The notes beneath the pieces were generated by a model. It saw only the letters and a list, made by a program, of their open reading frames with translations. It searched no databases and had not been told where the DNA came from. Of a stretch of 64,000 nucleotides of DNA, positions 8,837 through 19,707 are shown in pieces. A program made the position numbers and the translations under genes. The stretch comes from Sphingomonas caeni. Lineage in GTDB: Bacteria; Pseudomonadota; Alphaproteobacteria; Sphingomonadales; Sphingomonadaceae. The stretch spans positions 124,001 to 188,000 of the forward strand of contig NZ_JAPDOK010000001.1 of assembly GCF_026013415.1 (NCBI RefSeq), read 5' to 3'. How positions within the stretch are numbered: the stretch's first letter is position 1; each line of letters begins with the position of its first letter.

Positions 8837-10489
8837 ATGACTCAGAAACGCACCGGCGGCCGCATCCTCGTCGACAATCTCGTCGCCCAGGGCTGCGACC
8901 GTATCTTCCACGTCCCCGGCGAGAGCTTCCTCGCGGTGCTCGACGCGCTCCACGATACGCCGATGATCGATCTCGTCACCTGCCGCCAGGAAGGCGGCGT
9001 GGGTTTCATGGCCTGCGCCGACGGCGCGATGACGCAGCGGCCGGGCGTCGCCTTCGTGACGCGCGGGCCCGGCGCGACCAACGCGAGCATCGGCGTCCAT
9101 GTCGCGATGCAGGATTCGCAGCCGATGATCCTGTTCATCGGCGATGTCGACCGCGGCATGCGCGACCGCGAGGGGTTCCAGGAAGTCGATTTCCCGGCCT
9201 TTTTCGGGCCGATCGCAAAGTGGGCAACGCGGATCGAAGATGCGCGGCGGATCCCCGAATATGTCGCGCGGGCGTGGAATGTGGCGATGAGCGGGCGGCC
9301 GGGACCGGTGGTGATCGCGCTCCCCGAGGATATGCTGTGCGATGTTGTCGAGGCGGTCGACCGGCCCGAGCTCGCCCCGGCGCTGCAGAGCCCCAATGCC
9401 TATGATCTCGACCAGATGTTCGAGATGCTCGCCGCCGCCAAGCGCCCGATCGCGATCGTCGGAGGCGCGGGCTGGGATGCGGAGACGGGGCAGGATTTCG
9501 CCCGCTTCGCAGAGCGGATCGGCCTGCCCGTCACGGGCGCCTTCCGGCGGCAGGATGCGATCCTCAACAGCTCGCCGGTCTGGGCCGGCAATCTCGGCTA
9601 TGGGCCGAACCCCAAGCTCGTTCAGCGGATCAAGGATGCCGATCTGCTCCTCGTGGTCGGGGCGAGGCTCGGCGAGGCGACGACCGATGGCTATACGCTC
9701 GTCACGCTCGACCATCCCGGCCAGACGCTGATCCATGTCCACCCGGACCCCAACGAACTCAACCGCGCCTATCGGGTCGATCTGCCGATCTGCGCGCGGC
9801 CGTTCGAGTTCGCGGTATCGGCCGCGGCCGAAGAGGAAGTCGACCTCCCGGCGTTCGACGGCGCCGCCGCCCATGCCGAATGGCTCGACTGGTCCACCCC
9901 CAAGCCTCGCGACGGCGTCAAGCTCGACCTCGGCCTCTGCGTCGCCGCGATGCGCGAACGCCTTCCCGCCGACAGCATCATCTGCAACGGCGCGGGCAAT
10001 TTCTCGGGCTGGTGGCACCGCTACTGGCATTATGGCCCCCAGCCGAGCCAGCTCGCCCCCACCGCCGGCGCGATGGGCTATGGCGTCCCCGCCGCGGTCG
10101 CCGCGGCGCTGCGCGCGCCCGAGCGGACCGTGGTCGCGCTCGCGGGCGATGGCGATTTCATGATGAACGGGCAGGAACTCGCCACCGCGATCCAGCATGG
10201 TGCCGACATCCTCGTCCTCATCATCGACAATTCGGCCTATGGCACGATCCGCATGCACCAGGAGCGCGAATATCCCGCGCGCCTCAGCGGCACGACGCTC
10301 CATAACCCCGATTTCGCGGCACTCGGCCGCGCCTATGGCGCCTGGGCGAAAACGGTAGAGACCACCGCCGAGTTCGCCCCCGCGCTCGAACGGGCGATGG
10401 CTGAGAAGGGCGTCCGGCTGCTCCACCTCAAGACCGATGTCGAGTTCATCACCGCCGGCACCACCATCTCGGCGATCCGCAACAAATAG
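8837..10489 (+). CDS. Thiamine diphosphate-dependent enzyme, acetolactate synthase-like
   Basis: A 550-residue three-domain ThDP enzyme. The N-terminal pyrimidine-binding domain carries the catalytic glutamate E52 (TCRQEGG). The middle Rossmann-like domain spans about 190-330, and the C-terminal domain has the GDG...N cofactor motif at G437-N465 (AGDGDFM to IDNSAYG). The family includes acetolactate synthase, glyoxylate carboligase and oxalyl-CoA decarboxylase. Genuine branched-chain synthesis is unlikely because no ilvN or ilvC neighbour is present. Start 8837 is preferred over an ATG at 8813 because homologues begin near M-T-x-x-R-T-G-G; both lack a strong ribosome binding site. Confidence 0.88.
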   Translation: MTQKRTGGRILVDNLVAQGCDRIFHVPGESFLAVLDALHDTPMIDLVTCRQEGGVGFMACADGAMTQRPGVAFVTRGPGATNASIGVHVAMQDSQPMILFIGDVDRGMRDREGFQEVDFPAFFGPIAKWATRIEDARRIPEYVARAWNVAMSGRPGPVVIALPEDMLCDVVEAVDRPELAPALQSPNAYDLDQMFEMLAAAKRPIAIVGGAGWDAETGQDFARFAERIGLPVTGAFRRQDAILNSSPVWAGNLGYGPNPKLVQRIKDADLLLVVGARLGEATTDGYTLVTLDHPGQTLIHVHPDPNELNRAYRVDLPICARPFEFAVSAAAEEEVDLPAFDGAAAHAEWLDWSTPKPRDGVKLDLGLCVAAMRERLPADSIICNGAGNFSGWWHRYWHYGPQPSQLAPTAGAMGYGVPAAVAAALRAPERTVVALAGDGDFMMNGQELATAIQHGADILVLIIDNSAYGTIRMHQEREYPARLSGTTLHNPDFAALGRAYGAWAKTVETTAEFAPALERAMAEKGVRLLHLKTDVEFITAGTTISAIRNK

Positions 10490-10507
10490 GGGACAGTCCC
10501 CTATTTG
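10483..10507. terminator. Bidirectional palindrome containing the stop codons of both convergent genes
   Basis: Arms caaatagggga (10483-10493) and tcccctatttg (10497-10507) are perfectly complementary around a cag loop. The TAG of the ThDP gene (10487-10489) lies in the left arm and the TAG of the minus-strand VOC gene (10501-10503) in the right arm. A-rich and T-rich outer ends make it a plausible terminator in both directions. Confidence 0.75.
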
Positions 10508-10881
10508 ATCGCGCTCCCGAAGGCGATGATATAGCCGTCGGGATCGGTCACCTCGAACTCGCGATTATTGTAGAAGGTATCGCACGGGTCGCTGACCGTC
10601 GCCCCGCGCGCCTTCATATCGGCATGGAGCGCATCGGCGTCATCGACCCAGACATGCGCGTCCCAGATCCCCGCCATATAGCCGCGATTGGTGCCGGGGA
10701 TCGGATTGCTGCCATTGCCCTGCAGCATGAACTGCACGCCCGCCCGCGCAACGAACGCCATCACCGGCGGGTCCTTGAAGGTGCCGACCACCTCGAAGCC
10801 CATCTTGTCGCGCCAATAGGCGATGCTCGCCGTGACGTTGCGCACCACCAGCACCGGGGCGACGCTCCAGGTCTCAGACAT
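10501..10881 (-). CDS. VOC superfamily (glyoxalase/bleomycin-resistance-like) protein
   Basis: A 126-residue protein with the paired beta-alpha-beta-beta-beta fold of vicinal-oxygen-chelate proteins. The start VAPVLVVRNVTASIAYWRDKMGFEV, the central AHVWVDDADALHADMKARGA and the final FEVTDPDGYIIAFG are typical. The closing Glu and the internal His are candidate metal ligands. Members include glyoxalase I, dioxygenases and antibiotic-binding proteins; I cannot choose between them. The gene overlaps the start of its upstream neighbour's end by 8 bp (10874-10881), so the two are co-translated. Confidence 0.88.
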   Translation of the reverse strand: MSETWSVAPVLVVRNVTASIAYWRDKMGFEVVGTFKDPPVMAFVARAGVQFMLQGNGSNPIPGTNRGYMAGIWDAHVWVDDADALHADMKARGATVSDPCDTFYNNREFEVTDPDGYIIAFGSAIK

Positions 10882-11155
10882 TGTCCCGTTCTCCCGCCAT
10901 CCGGACCTTGTGATAGCGTGTCCGCTTGATCATGCCAGTGATCGCCAATCCCCAGCCGATTGCCAGCCCCGCCACGGTGGCAAGTCCCAGCGGGCTGCCG
11001 AACAGCGGCAGATCGAGCCGCGCAGTCTGGACGAAGCCGAATGCCGCCAGCGTGACGATAGCCAGCCCGGTCCAGCGCCAGGCACGCGCGACGCGGCTCA
11101 GCTCGGCGCGATAGGCGCTGATGCCCTCGGGCGTCTTGAGATCGGGCGCCGCCAT
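10874..11155 (-). CDS. Small two-helix membrane protein
   Basis: A 93-residue protein, not recognised. A charged N-terminus of about 25 residues is followed by two hydrophobic segments near residues 29-45 and 55-76, and it ends with a basic tail (KRTRYHKVRMAGERDNV). Probably an inner-membrane hairpin with both ends in the cytoplasm. It is the first gene of a two-gene unit with the VOC protein, overlapping it by 8 bp. Confidence 0.75.
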   Translation of the reverse strand: MAAPDLKTPEGISAYRAELSRVARAWRWTGLAIVTLAAFGFVQTARLDLPLFGSPLGLATVAGLAIGWGLAITGMIKRTRYHKVRMAGERDNV

Positions 11156-11189
11156 GCCCCGCTTGTAAAGCGGCCTTCGCGCACGAAAA

Positions 11190-11219
11190 AGGGCCGCCCC
11201 GCCTTCGCGGAACGGCCCT
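11190..11219 (-). terminator. Rho-independent terminator of the CsbD gene
   Basis: Arms agggccg (11190-11196) and cggccct (11213-11219) flank a GC-rich loop. Five A residues at 11186-11190 give a T-run on the minus strand directly after the stem. It lies 20 bp after the CsbD stop codon. Confidence 0.8.
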
Positions 11220-11239
11220 CCATCGCGGCCCCGCGGGGC

Positions 11240-11410
11240 TCAGATATCGTCGCCCAGCGCGCCCTTGAGCTTGCCGATCGTCTGTTCGGCCTTGCCTTTG
11301 ATCTCCTGCGCCACGCCCTCGTCGCGCGTATCGGGATCGTCGCTACGCTGTTTGGCCTTGCCGACCAGTTCGTTGACATTGCCTTTGATCTTGTCCGTCA
11401 GTTCACCCAT
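11240..11410 (-). CDS. CsbD family stress-response protein
   Basis: A 56-residue, highly charged protein. It matches the CsbD pattern: GELTDKIKGNVNELVGKAKQ at the start, then DPDTRDEGVAQEIKGKAEQTIGKLKGALGDDI. Family members are abundant, intrinsically soluble proteins induced by general stress in many bacteria; their biochemical role is unknown. The ATG at 11408-11410 is decided by a strong GGAGG at 11416-11420; an upstream start codon at 11452 has no ribosome binding site. Monocistronic, with its own terminator. Confidence 0.92.
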   Translation of the reverse strand: MGELTDKIKGNVNELVGKAKQRSDDPDTRDEGVAQEIKGKAEQTIGKLKGALGDDI

Positions 11411-11507
11411 GCTATCCTCCTGGATGCGGAGCAATTTCCGTCTGTGTTTCAAACGGATGGACCGGGGAAGGGGTTCCCGGAAAGGGGCCTTCGCGGGGGA
11501 GGAAGCG

Positions 11508-12104
11508 ATGCCGGACCGGATCGCTGAACATTATGAACGCCACGCGCACGCTTTTGACGAGGCGCGTCGGCGGAACTTCGTCGAACAGCATTGGCTCGAT
11601 CGTTTCCTGCTCGCGGTGCCCAAGGGCGGGCATATCCTCGATCTCGGCTGCGGCGGCGGTGAGCCGATCGACCGCTACCTGATCGATACGGGCCACCAGC
11701 TCACCGGGGTCGACGTGTCGGAGCGGATGATCTCGCTCGCGCGCACGCGCTTCGGCCGCCACACCTGGCTGCGCGCGGACATGCGGCGAGCGGCGATGGG
11801 TCGGAAATTCCACGGCGTGCTCGCCTGGGACAGCCTGTTCCACCTGGCGCACCAGGATCAGGCCGACATGCTCTACAAGATCGGCGGCTGGCTCGAGCAT
11901 GGCGGCGCGCTGCTGTTCAACTCGGGCCCCACGCGCGGCGAAGTGGTGGGCGAACAATTCGGCGACCCGCTCTACCATGCCAGCCTCGAACCCTATGAAT
12001 ATCGAGAATTGTTCCGCCTCTTCGGCCTGACCGAGGTGGCGCACGCCCCTGACGATCAGGCGACCGGCGGGCGGACAGTGTGGCTGGCGCGCAAGACGGG
12101 TTAG
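11508..12104 (+). CDS. Class I SAM-dependent methyltransferase
   Basis: A 198-residue methyltransferase. Motif I ILDLGCGGGEP (residues 43-53) binds S-adenosylmethionine, followed by GVDVSERMISLAR (acidic loop contacting the ribose) and a motif IV-like WDSLFHL. The substrate is not evident; small-molecule methylation is typical of this subgroup. The start at 11508 is set by GGAGGAAGCG immediately upstream. It is divergent from the CsbD gene and followed by a repeat-rich intergenic element rather than another gene. Confidence 0.9.
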   Translation: MPDRIAEHYERHAHAFDEARRRNFVEQHWLDRFLLAVPKGGHILDLGCGGGEPIDRYLIDTGHQLTGVDVSERMISLARTRFGRHTWLRADMRRAAMGRKFHGVLAWDSLFHLAHQDQADMLYKIGGWLEHGGALLFNSGPTRGEVVGEQFGDPLYHASLEPYEYRELFRLFGLTEVAHAPDDQATGGRTVWLARKTG

Positions 12105-12109
12105 CGCCT

Positions 12110-12250
12110 TCTCCCCTCGCCCCCTGCAAGGGGTAGAGGGTTGCGCAGACTTAGTCCGCGCTTCTTCAGCGCGGGCTTAGTCGGGGCTGGGTGAGGGGGT
12201 GCGCTTGCACTTGCAAGCGCGCGAGGCTTCGCCTCGCTCTACCCCTCTCC
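12110..12250. repeat. Palindrome-rich intergenic element
   Basis: Between convergent genes lie several nested hairpins. Outer arms are aggggtagag (12129-12138) and ctctacccct (12237-12246). Inside are ccgcgct/agcgcgg, gcgcttgca/tgcaagcgc and gcgaggc/gcctcgc, and the phrase gacttagtc/ggcttagtc brackets the second hairpin. The C/G-rich ends resemble those of the elements at 19574-19700 and 48621-48760, so this is probably one member of a dispersed intergenic family that doubles as a terminator. Confidence 0.6.
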
Positions 12251-12275
12251 AAGCTACGCTATCAATGGGAGGAAG

Positions 12276-13034
12276 CTAAGGGCGCGGTACCACCCCATCG
12301 AGGAACGCCAGCACCGCCGACCACGCATCCTCCGCCCCGCCGGGGTTCTTCTCGCGGATCAGGATCGAGGAACCGTGCACCCCGCCCTTCACCGGCGCGA
12401 ACTGGCGCTTGTTGGCCGCGGGGACCACATCGATCAGCGCTTTCGCCGCCGCGATCTCGCCCTGGTCCTGCGCCGAGGTGACGAACACCGGCGCCGCCAC
12501 CCGGGAAGCCGCCGGTCCGACCGCAGGCTTGCCGTCGAAATATTCGCCCGGGGAAAAGGCGAGCAGCGCCTTCACCTCGGGATGCTCGGCCGCGATCAGG
12601 AAGACGAGCGAGGCCGAATAGCTGCTGCCCCACAGGATCACCGGCAGCTTTTTCGTGCTCGCCCAGGCGAGCGCCGCCTCCAGATCCTGGCGCGCCTCGA
12701 GATACGATCCCTCATGCCCCAGCTTCTTCACCGTCCAGTTGCCGCCGAACAGGCCGCCGCCCGCGCGCGCGTCGATCGTCAGCGTCGCGAAGCCCTCGGC
12801 GTTCAGCCGCGGCGCGATGGTGAGATATTCGCCCTGCCCCGACCCCGCCTGGTGGAAGAGCAGGATGATCGCGCGCGGGTTGGCGGGCTGCGACCAGGTG
12901 CCGAACACCTCGACGCCGTCCGCCGCCTTGAACTGCACCTGTTCGGTCCGCGTGCTCACATCGGTCTTGGGAGCAACCGGCCGGTTGCACGCCGAAAGCG
13001 CCAGCACCGCAAGCAGCAGCGCCGCCCAGCGCAT
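12276..13034 (-). CDS. Lipoprotein alpha/beta hydrolase
   Basis: A 252-residue protein with a lipobox L-S-A-C ending at Cys16. The alpha/beta hydrolase core shows the oxyanion-hole segment LLFHQAGSG (58-66), the nucleophile elbow WGSSYSA (Ser138), an acid in SAQDQG near 194 and a catalytic His candidate in KGGVHGSS near 229. This suggests a membrane-tethered dienelactone-hydrolase-like esterase facing the periplasm; the substrate is unknown. The start shares one base with the thiSG stop (TGATG), so translation is coupled to the thiazole-synthase gene. Confidence 0.85.
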   Translation of the reverse strand: MRWAALLLAVLALSACNRPVAPKTDVSTRTEQVQFKAADGVEVFGTWSQPANPRAIILLFHQAGSGQGEYLTIAPRLNAEGFATLTIDARAGGGLFGGNWTVKKLGHEGSYLEARQDLEAALAWASTKKLPVILWGSSYSASLVFLIAAEHPEVKALLAFSPGEYFDGKPAVGPAASRVAAPVFVTSAQDQGEIAAAKALIDVVPAANKRQFAPVKGGVHGSSILIREKNPGGAEDAWSAVLAFLDGVVPRP

Positions 13035-14116
13035 CAGATCAGCCCCGCCAGCGGGCTGGAGGGATCGGCGTAGCGCCTTTTGCCCATCCGCCCGGCGCGA
13101 TAGGAGAGCCGCCCGGCCTCGACCGCCGCCTTCATCGCCGCCGCCATCATCACCGGGTCCTTTGCCTCGGCGATCGCGGTGTTCATCAGCACGCCGTCGC
13201 AGCCAAGCTCCATCGCCACCGCCGCGTCGCTCGCGCTGCCCACCCCCGCATCGACCAGCACCGGCACCTTGGCGCCCTCGACGATCAGCCGGATCGTCAC
13301 CTGGTTCTGGATGCCCAGCCCCGATCCGATCGGTGCGCCCAGCGGCATGATCGCCACCGCGCCGACATCCTCGAGCCGCTTGGCGGCAATCGGATCATCG
13401 ACGCAATAGACCATCGGCAGGAACCCCTCCTTGGCCAATATCTCGGTTGCACGCAGCGTCTCGACCATGTCGGGATAGAGCGTCCGCGCCTCGCCCAGCA
13501 CTTCGAGCTTCACCAGCTCCCAGCCCCCCGCCTCGCGCGCCAGCCTGAGCGTTCGGATCGCCGATTCGGCGTCGAAACAGCCCGCGGTGTTGGGCAGATA
13601 GGTGATCTTCTTGGGGTCGATATAGTCGGTGAGCATCGGCGCCTTGGGGTCGCTGACATTCACCCGCCGCACCGCAACGGTGACGATCTCCGCGCCGCTT
13701 GCGGCCACCGCCGCTGCGTTCTGCTCGAAATCCTTATACTTGCCGGTGCCGACGATCAGCCGCGACCGGAAGGTCTTGCCCGCGACGGTCCATATGTCCT
13801 CGTCCACCGGCCGGGCATGATCCCCGCCGCCCCCCGCGACCGGATGGTCGCCACCACCAACAAAATGGACGATCTCCAGATCGTCGCCATCCTCGACGAT
13901 CACCTCGCCCAGCGTCGAGCGCGGCACCACTTCGAGGTTGCGCTCGACCGCGAGCTTTTCGGGACTCAGCCCCAGCTCCACGGCAAGCTGCAAGAGATTG
14001 AGTCCGGCGGCCACGCGCTTGTGTTCGCCGTTGACGGTGATGGAAACGGTGCCGTCGCTGTGCACGAAAATGTCCGATTTGATCGCTGACGAGCGGTCAT
14101 ATAGGAGGGCCCGCAC
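13034..14116 (-). CDS. thiG: ThiS-ThiG fusion (sulfur carrier protein plus thiazole synthase)
   Basis: A 360-residue protein with two recognisable parts. Residues about 23-89 form a ThiS ubiquitin-like domain ([11 protein letters not shown] to EIVHFVGGG), ending in the Gly-Gly normally thiocarboxylated at the free C-terminus. After a Gly/Asp/His-rich linker (90-107), residues 108-360 are ThiG, a TIM barrel with the Schiff-base lysine K203 in LVKLEVLG and a phosphate site GVGSASDAA. Together they build the thiazole of thiamine. A GTG at 14063-14065 is an alternative start, giving a protein that begins closer to the ThiS domain; neither has a good ribosome binding site. No TPP riboswitch fits in the 43-bp gap upstream. 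Confidence 0.93.
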   Translation of the reverse strand: MRALLYDRSSAIKSDIFVHSDGTVSITVNGEHKRVAAGLNLLQLAVELGLSPEKLAVERNLEVVPRSTLGEVIVEDGDDLEIVHFVGGGDHPVAGGGGDHARPVDEDIWTVAGKTFRSRLIVGTGKYKDFEQNAAAVAASGAEIVTVAVRRVNVSDPKAPMLTDYIDPKKITYLPNTAGCFDAESAIRTLRLAREAGGWELVKLEVLGEARTLYPDMVETLRATEILAKEGFLPMVYCVDDPIAAKRLEDVGAVAIMPLGAPIGSGLGIQNQVTIRLIVEGAKVPVLVDAGVGSASDAAVAMELGCDGVLMNTAIAEAKDPVMMAAAMKAAVEAGRLSYRAGRMGKRRYADPSSPLAGLI

Positions 14117-14159
14117 GCAAGCCGCAACTTAGATCGGTAATTTGGCGCGAAGGGGCAAC

Positions 14160-14594
14160 ATGGCCGGCATCGTCTTCGTCTTGAACGGTCCCAACCTCAA
14201 CCTGCTGGGGACGCGCGAGCCCGAAATCTATGGCACCGACACGCTCGACGACATCGCCGGGCGGATGGAAGACCGCGCGCGCCAGCTCGATCTCACCGTC
14301 GATCTGCGCCAGTCGAATCACGAGGGGCATCTGCTCGACTGGATGCACGAGGCGCAGGCGGTGGGCGCAAAAGCGATCATCCTCAATGCCGGGGCGCTCA
14401 CCCACACCTCCCAGGCGCTGTACGATGCCTCGCAGGCGATCCGCGTGCCCGTGATCGAGGTGCATCTCTCCAATCCCCATGCCCGCGAGTCGTTCCGCCA
14501 TCACAGCTGGGTCGGGCGCGGCGCAAAGGGAACCATCGCCGGTTTCGGCGCGCTATCGTACATGCTTGCGCTTGAAGCCGCCGCGCTACTCTGA
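14160..14594 (+). CDS. aroQ: 3-dehydroquinate dehydratase, type II
   Basis: A 144-residue type II dehydroquinase, the third step of the shikimate pathway (3-dehydroquinate to 3-dehydroshikimate), acting as a cytosolic dodecamer. The signature [17 protein letters not shown] at residues 9-25 contains the catalytic Tyr24, and VHLSN at 101-105 contains the catalytic His102. The length is normal. The ATG at 14160 has AGGGG seven bases upstream; an upstream TTG at 14142 is not supported. First gene of aroQ-accB-accC-arsC-like. Confidence 0.96.
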   Translation: MAGIVFVLNGPNLNLLGTREPEIYGTDTLDDIAGRMEDRARQLDLTVDLRQSNHEGHLLDWMHEAQAVGAKAIILNAGALTHTSQALYDASQAIRVPVIEVHLSNPHARESFRHHSWVGRGAKGTIAGFGALSYMLALEAAALL

Positions 14595-14628
14595 CAGAGG
14601 GCGCGGTTTCATCGGAAGACGCACACAA

Positions 14629-15114
14629 ATGACCGACAAGAACAATGACGGGGCGATGAAGGTCGATATCGACATCGTGCGCCAGCTCGCCGCAGTGCTC
14701 GACGAGACCCAGCTGACCGAGATCGAGGTCGAGGACGGCGCCCGCCGCATCCGCGTCGCGCGCAAGGCCGCGCAGCAGGTGGTGGCGGCCGCGGCCCCCG
14801 CGCCCGTGGCGCCCGCTGCTGCTCCCGCCGCTCCGGTTGCGGCCGCTCCCGCCGAGGCCCCTGCCCCCGCGCCCAGCGCCGCCAACGCGGTCAAGTCGCC
14901 GATGGTCGGCACCGCCTATCTCTCGCCCAATCCCGAATCGCCGCCCTTCGTCGCGGTCGGGCAGAAGGTGAGCGCGGGCGAAACGCTGCTGATCATCGAG
15001 GCGATGAAGACGATGAACCCGATCGCCGCGCCCGCGGGCGGCACCGTCACCGCGGTGCTGGTCGATAATGGCCAACCGGTCGAGTTCGATCAGCCGCTCG
15101 TCGTGGTCGAGTAG
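14629..15114 (+). CDS. accB: Biotin carboxyl carrier protein of acetyl-CoA carboxylase
   Basis: A 161-residue BCCP. Residues 10-46 form the N-terminal dimerisation segment, 50-86 are an Ala/Pro-rich mobile linker, and 87-161 are the biotinyl domain. The biotinylated lysine is K127 in EAMKTM. It carries carboxybiotin between AccC and the carboxyltransferase AccA/AccD, which are not in the window, in fatty-acid synthesis. It lies 34 bp after aroQ and 7 bp before accC, the common alphaproteobacterial order. Confidence 0.97.
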   Translation: MTDKNNDGAMKVDIDIVRQLAAVLDETQLTEIEVEDGARRIRVARKAAQQVVAAAAPAPVAPAAAPAAPVAAAPAEAPAPAPSAANAVKSPMVGTAYLSPNPESPPFVAVGQKVSAGETLLIIEAMKTMNPIAAPAGGTVTAVLVDNGQPVEFDQPLVVVE

Positions 15115-15121
15115 GTCACAC

Positions 15122-16474
15122 GTGAAGAAAATCGAAAAGCTGCTGATCGCCAATCGCGGCGAGATTGCCCTGCGCATCCACCGCGCCTGCCACGAGATGG
15201 GGATCAAGACGGTCGCGGTGCATTCCACCGCCGATTCGGAGGCGATGCATGTCCGCCTCGCCGACGAGGCGATCTGCATCGGGCCGCCGCCCGCCGCGCA
15301 AAGCTATCTCAACATCCCCGCGATCATCTCCGCCGCCGAAATCTCGGGCGCCGATGCGATCCATCCGGGCTACGGTTTCCTCTCCGAAAACGCCAAGTTC
15401 GCCGAGATCATCGAGGCGCACGGCATCATCTTCGTCGGGCCCAAGCCCGAGCATATCCGGACTATGGGCGACAAGATCGAGGCCAAGCGCACCGCGGGCG
15501 CGCTCGGCCTCCCCCTCGTCCCCGGCTCGGACGGCGCGATCAGCGATGTCGGCGAAGCCAAGAAGATCGCCGAAAAGGCCGGCTACCCCGTCATCATCAA
15601 GGCCGCCTCGGGCGGCGGCGGGCGCGGGATGAAGGTCGTCACCAACCCCGCCGATCTCGAGACCCAGATGCTGCAGGCGGGCAGCGAGGCCAAGGCGGCG
15701 TTCGGCGATGCCACCGTCTATCTCGAAAAATATCTCGGCAATCCGCGCCATATCGAAATCCAGGTGTTCGGCGACGGTGAGGGCAACGCGATCCATCTGG
15801 GCGAGCGCGACTGCTCGCTCCAGCGCCGCCACCAGAAGGTGCTCGAAGAGGCCCCCTCCCCGGTCCTCTCGACCGAGGAGCGCAACCGCATCGGCACGAT
15901 CTGCGCCAAGGCGATGGCCGACATGGCCTATCGCGGCGCAGGCACGATCGAGTTCCTGTGGGAAGCCGGCGAGTTCTACTTCATCGAGATGAACACGCGC
16001 CTCCAGGTCGAGCATCCGGTGACCGAGGCGATCACCGGGCTCGACCTCGTCCGCGAACAGATCCGCATCGCGGAAGGCCATGGCCTGACGCTGCGGCAGG
16101 AAGACGTCCAGTTCCGCGGCCATGCGATCGAATGCCGCATCAATGCCGAGGACCCGCGCACCTTCGCCCCCTCGCCCGGGCTTGTGAAGCAGTATCACGC
16201 CCCCGGGGGCATGAATGTCCGCGTCGATTCCGGCCTCTACGCCGGCTACAAGGTGCCGCCCTATTACGACTCGATGATCGCCAAGCTGATCGTCTACGGC
16301 ACCACCCGCCAGGGAGCGCTTCGCCGCCTGCGCCGCGCACTCGAGGAGTTCGTGATCGAAGGGATGAAGACCACCATCCCCCTCCACCAGGCGCTGCTCG
16401 ACGATCCGCAGTTCCAGGAAGGCGACTACACGATCAAATGGCTGGAGGAGTGGCTGGCGAGGCAGGAGCCGTGA
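15122..16474 (+). CDS. accC: Biotin carboxylase subunit of acetyl-CoA carboxylase
   Basis: A 450-residue ATP-grasp biotin carboxylase that carboxylates AccB-bound biotin. Visible features are the N-terminal [14 protein letters not shown], the glycine-rich ATP loop [24 protein letters not shown], the metal-binding [16 protein letters not shown] and the C-terminal RINAEDP. The start is GTG at 15122-15124, eight bases after the accB stop, with an AGG overlapping that stop codon. The final codons overlap the next gene by 4 bp. Length is exactly as in the family. Confidence 0.97.
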   Translation: MKKIEKLLIANRGEIALRIHRACHEMGIKTVAVHSTADSEAMHVRLADEAICIGPPPAAQSYLNIPAIISAAEISGADAIHPGYGFLSENAKFAEIIEAHGIIFVGPKPEHIRTMGDKIEAKRTAGALGLPLVPGSDGAISDVGEAKKIAEKAGYPVIIKAASGGGGRGMKVVTNPADLETQMLQAGSEAKAAFGDATVYLEKYLGNPRHIEIQVFGDGEGNAIHLGERDCSLQRRHQKVLEEAPSPVLSTEERNRIGTICAKAMADMAYRGAGTIEFLWEAGEFYFIEMNTRLQVEHPVTEAITGLDLVREQIRIAEGHGLTLRQEDVQFRGHAIECRINAEDPRTFAPSPGLVKQYHAPGGMNVRVDSGLYAGYKVPPYYDSMIAKLIVYGTTRQGALRRLRRALEEFVIEGMKTTIPLHQALLDDPQFQEGDYTIKWLEEWLARQEP

Positions 16475-16812
16475 AGGCGACGATCTGGCATAACCCGCGC
16501 TGTTCCAAGTCGCGCGAGACGCTGGCGATCCTGCAGGGCACGCCCGGCGTCGAGGTCGAGATCATCGACTATCTCAAGCATCCGCCCAGCCGCGCGCGCC
16601 TCGCCGATCTCTACGCCCGCGCGGGGATCTCGCCCCGCGACGGACTGCGTTGGGGCGAGGACCCGGCCAAGGCGCTCCCCAGGGACGCCGGCGATGCGAT
16701 GATCCTCGACGCGATGGTCGCCAACCCGATCCTGATCGAACGCCCGCTGGTGGAGACCGGCAAAGGCGTCCGCCTCAGCCGCCCGCCCGAGAAGGTGCGC
16801 GAGATCCTCTAG
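16471..16812 (+). CDS. arsC: ArsC family glutaredoxin-dependent arsenate reductase-like protein
   Basis: A 113-residue protein with a thioredoxin-like fold. The catalytic cysteine is C11 in HNPRCSKSR, and the conserved [13 protein letters not shown] supplies the oxyanion-binding arginine region. Family members reduce arsenate with glutathione/glutaredoxin, but many chromosomal copies (YfgD type) have no proven arsenic role. The GTG start at 16471 overlaps the accC stop (GTGA) with AGGAG just upstream. No other arsenic genes are nearby, so the name reflects family only. Confidence 0.88.
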   Translation: MKATIWHNPRCSKSRETLAILQGTPGVEVEIIDYLKHPPSRARLADLYARAGISPRDGLRWGEDPAKALPRDAGDAMILDAMVANPILIERPLVETGKGVRLSRPPEKVREIL

Positions 16813-17231
16813 GCTTCAGGCGAGGCCATCTCGCCGGTGATATCCTGCTTCATGCCATAGAGATGCGTTGCCCGGCCGTTCTTGACCTCGACATCGGCGG
16901 TCACGCGCATCCAGCGCATCTCGCCGTCGCGCCGGTGGATTCGCGCCTCGAAGGTGAAGCTGCCGCAAGTGGCGATGGCTTCGGCGCGCAGCCGGTCGAG
17001 CAATTCGCGCGATTCCTCGCAATACATGCCGACGATCTCGCGCCGGTCGACTCGCTCGCCTTGCGGAATGCCGAACAGGTCGAACACGCCGGCGGTCCAG
17101 CTGAGGCTGTCGTCGGAGAGATCGCAGCGCCAGGCGGCGGCGAGTGCCGGGGGCAGGTCCGCATCCATTGCCGCGCGTTCGGCGAGTCGGCAGCTGACGA
17201 GGTGCTGGGGCGGAATATGCAGCGATCCCAT
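16809..17231 (-). CDS. PAS domain protein
   Basis: A 140-residue protein consisting of a single PAS_3-type fold: ALAAAWRCDLSDDSLSWTAGVFDLFGIP, then a helical connector and FTFEARIHRRDGEMRWMRVTADVEVKNGRATHLYGMKQDITGE. No output domain (kinase, GGDEF, HTH) is fused, so it would act as a stand-alone sensor that binds a ligand or a partner. The C-terminus overlaps the convergent ArsC-like gene by 4 bp. No cognate partner is adjacent. Confidence 0.85.
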   Translation of the reverse strand: MGSLHIPPQHLVSCRLAERAAMDADLPPALAAAWRCDLSDDSLSWTAGVFDLFGIPQGERVDRREIVGMYCEESRELLDRLRAEAIATCGSFTFEARIHRRDGEMRWMRVTADVEVKNGRATHLYGMKQDITGEMASPEA

Positions 17232-17320
17232 GCGATTAATCTAGGCTGCCGGGCTTAACGGCGGGTTATCCGCCCGCCCCGGGGTGACGAACCGCCAAGC
17301 CCCCGCTAAGGGCACCGGGC

Positions 17321-19570
<2,250 letters not shown>

Positions 19571-19573
19571 TCC

Positions 19574-19700
19574 AATCCTCCCCCGGAGGGGGAGGTGGCA
19601 GGCGCAGCCTGACGGAGGGGTAGTCTCCACGGGCGATACCGCTTGTGGAAACTACCCCTCCACCGCCTTCGGCGGTCCCCTCCCCCTCCGGGGGAGGATT
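19574..19700. repeat. 127-bp palindromic intergenic element
   Basis: The outermost 22 bases on each side (19574-19595 and 19679-19700) are perfect inverted repeats rich in C and G. A second pair inside, 19614-19630 and 19645-19661, is a 17-bp inverted repeat with one mismatch. Each outer arm is itself self-complementary (cctccccc/gggggagg type). The whole can fold into one long hairpin and probably also terminates purL. It has the form of a non-autonomous palindromic element or REP cluster. Confidence 0.8.
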
Positions 19701-19707
19701 ACCAAGG

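Noticed and set aside
8822-10426. A 534-codon open frame opposite the ThDP enzyme
   Set aside because: Shadow of a gene whose sense product has all ThDP motifs.
14117-14159. Possible TPP riboswitch upstream of the thiS-thiG fusion
   Set aside because: Only 43 bp separate it from the divergent aroQ start, too short for a riboswitch, and no TPP-box sequence is present.
16471-16812. An arsenic-resistance operon around the ArsC-like gene
   Set aside because: No arsB, acr3, arsR or arsH nearby; it is the last gene of an aroQ-accBC unit.
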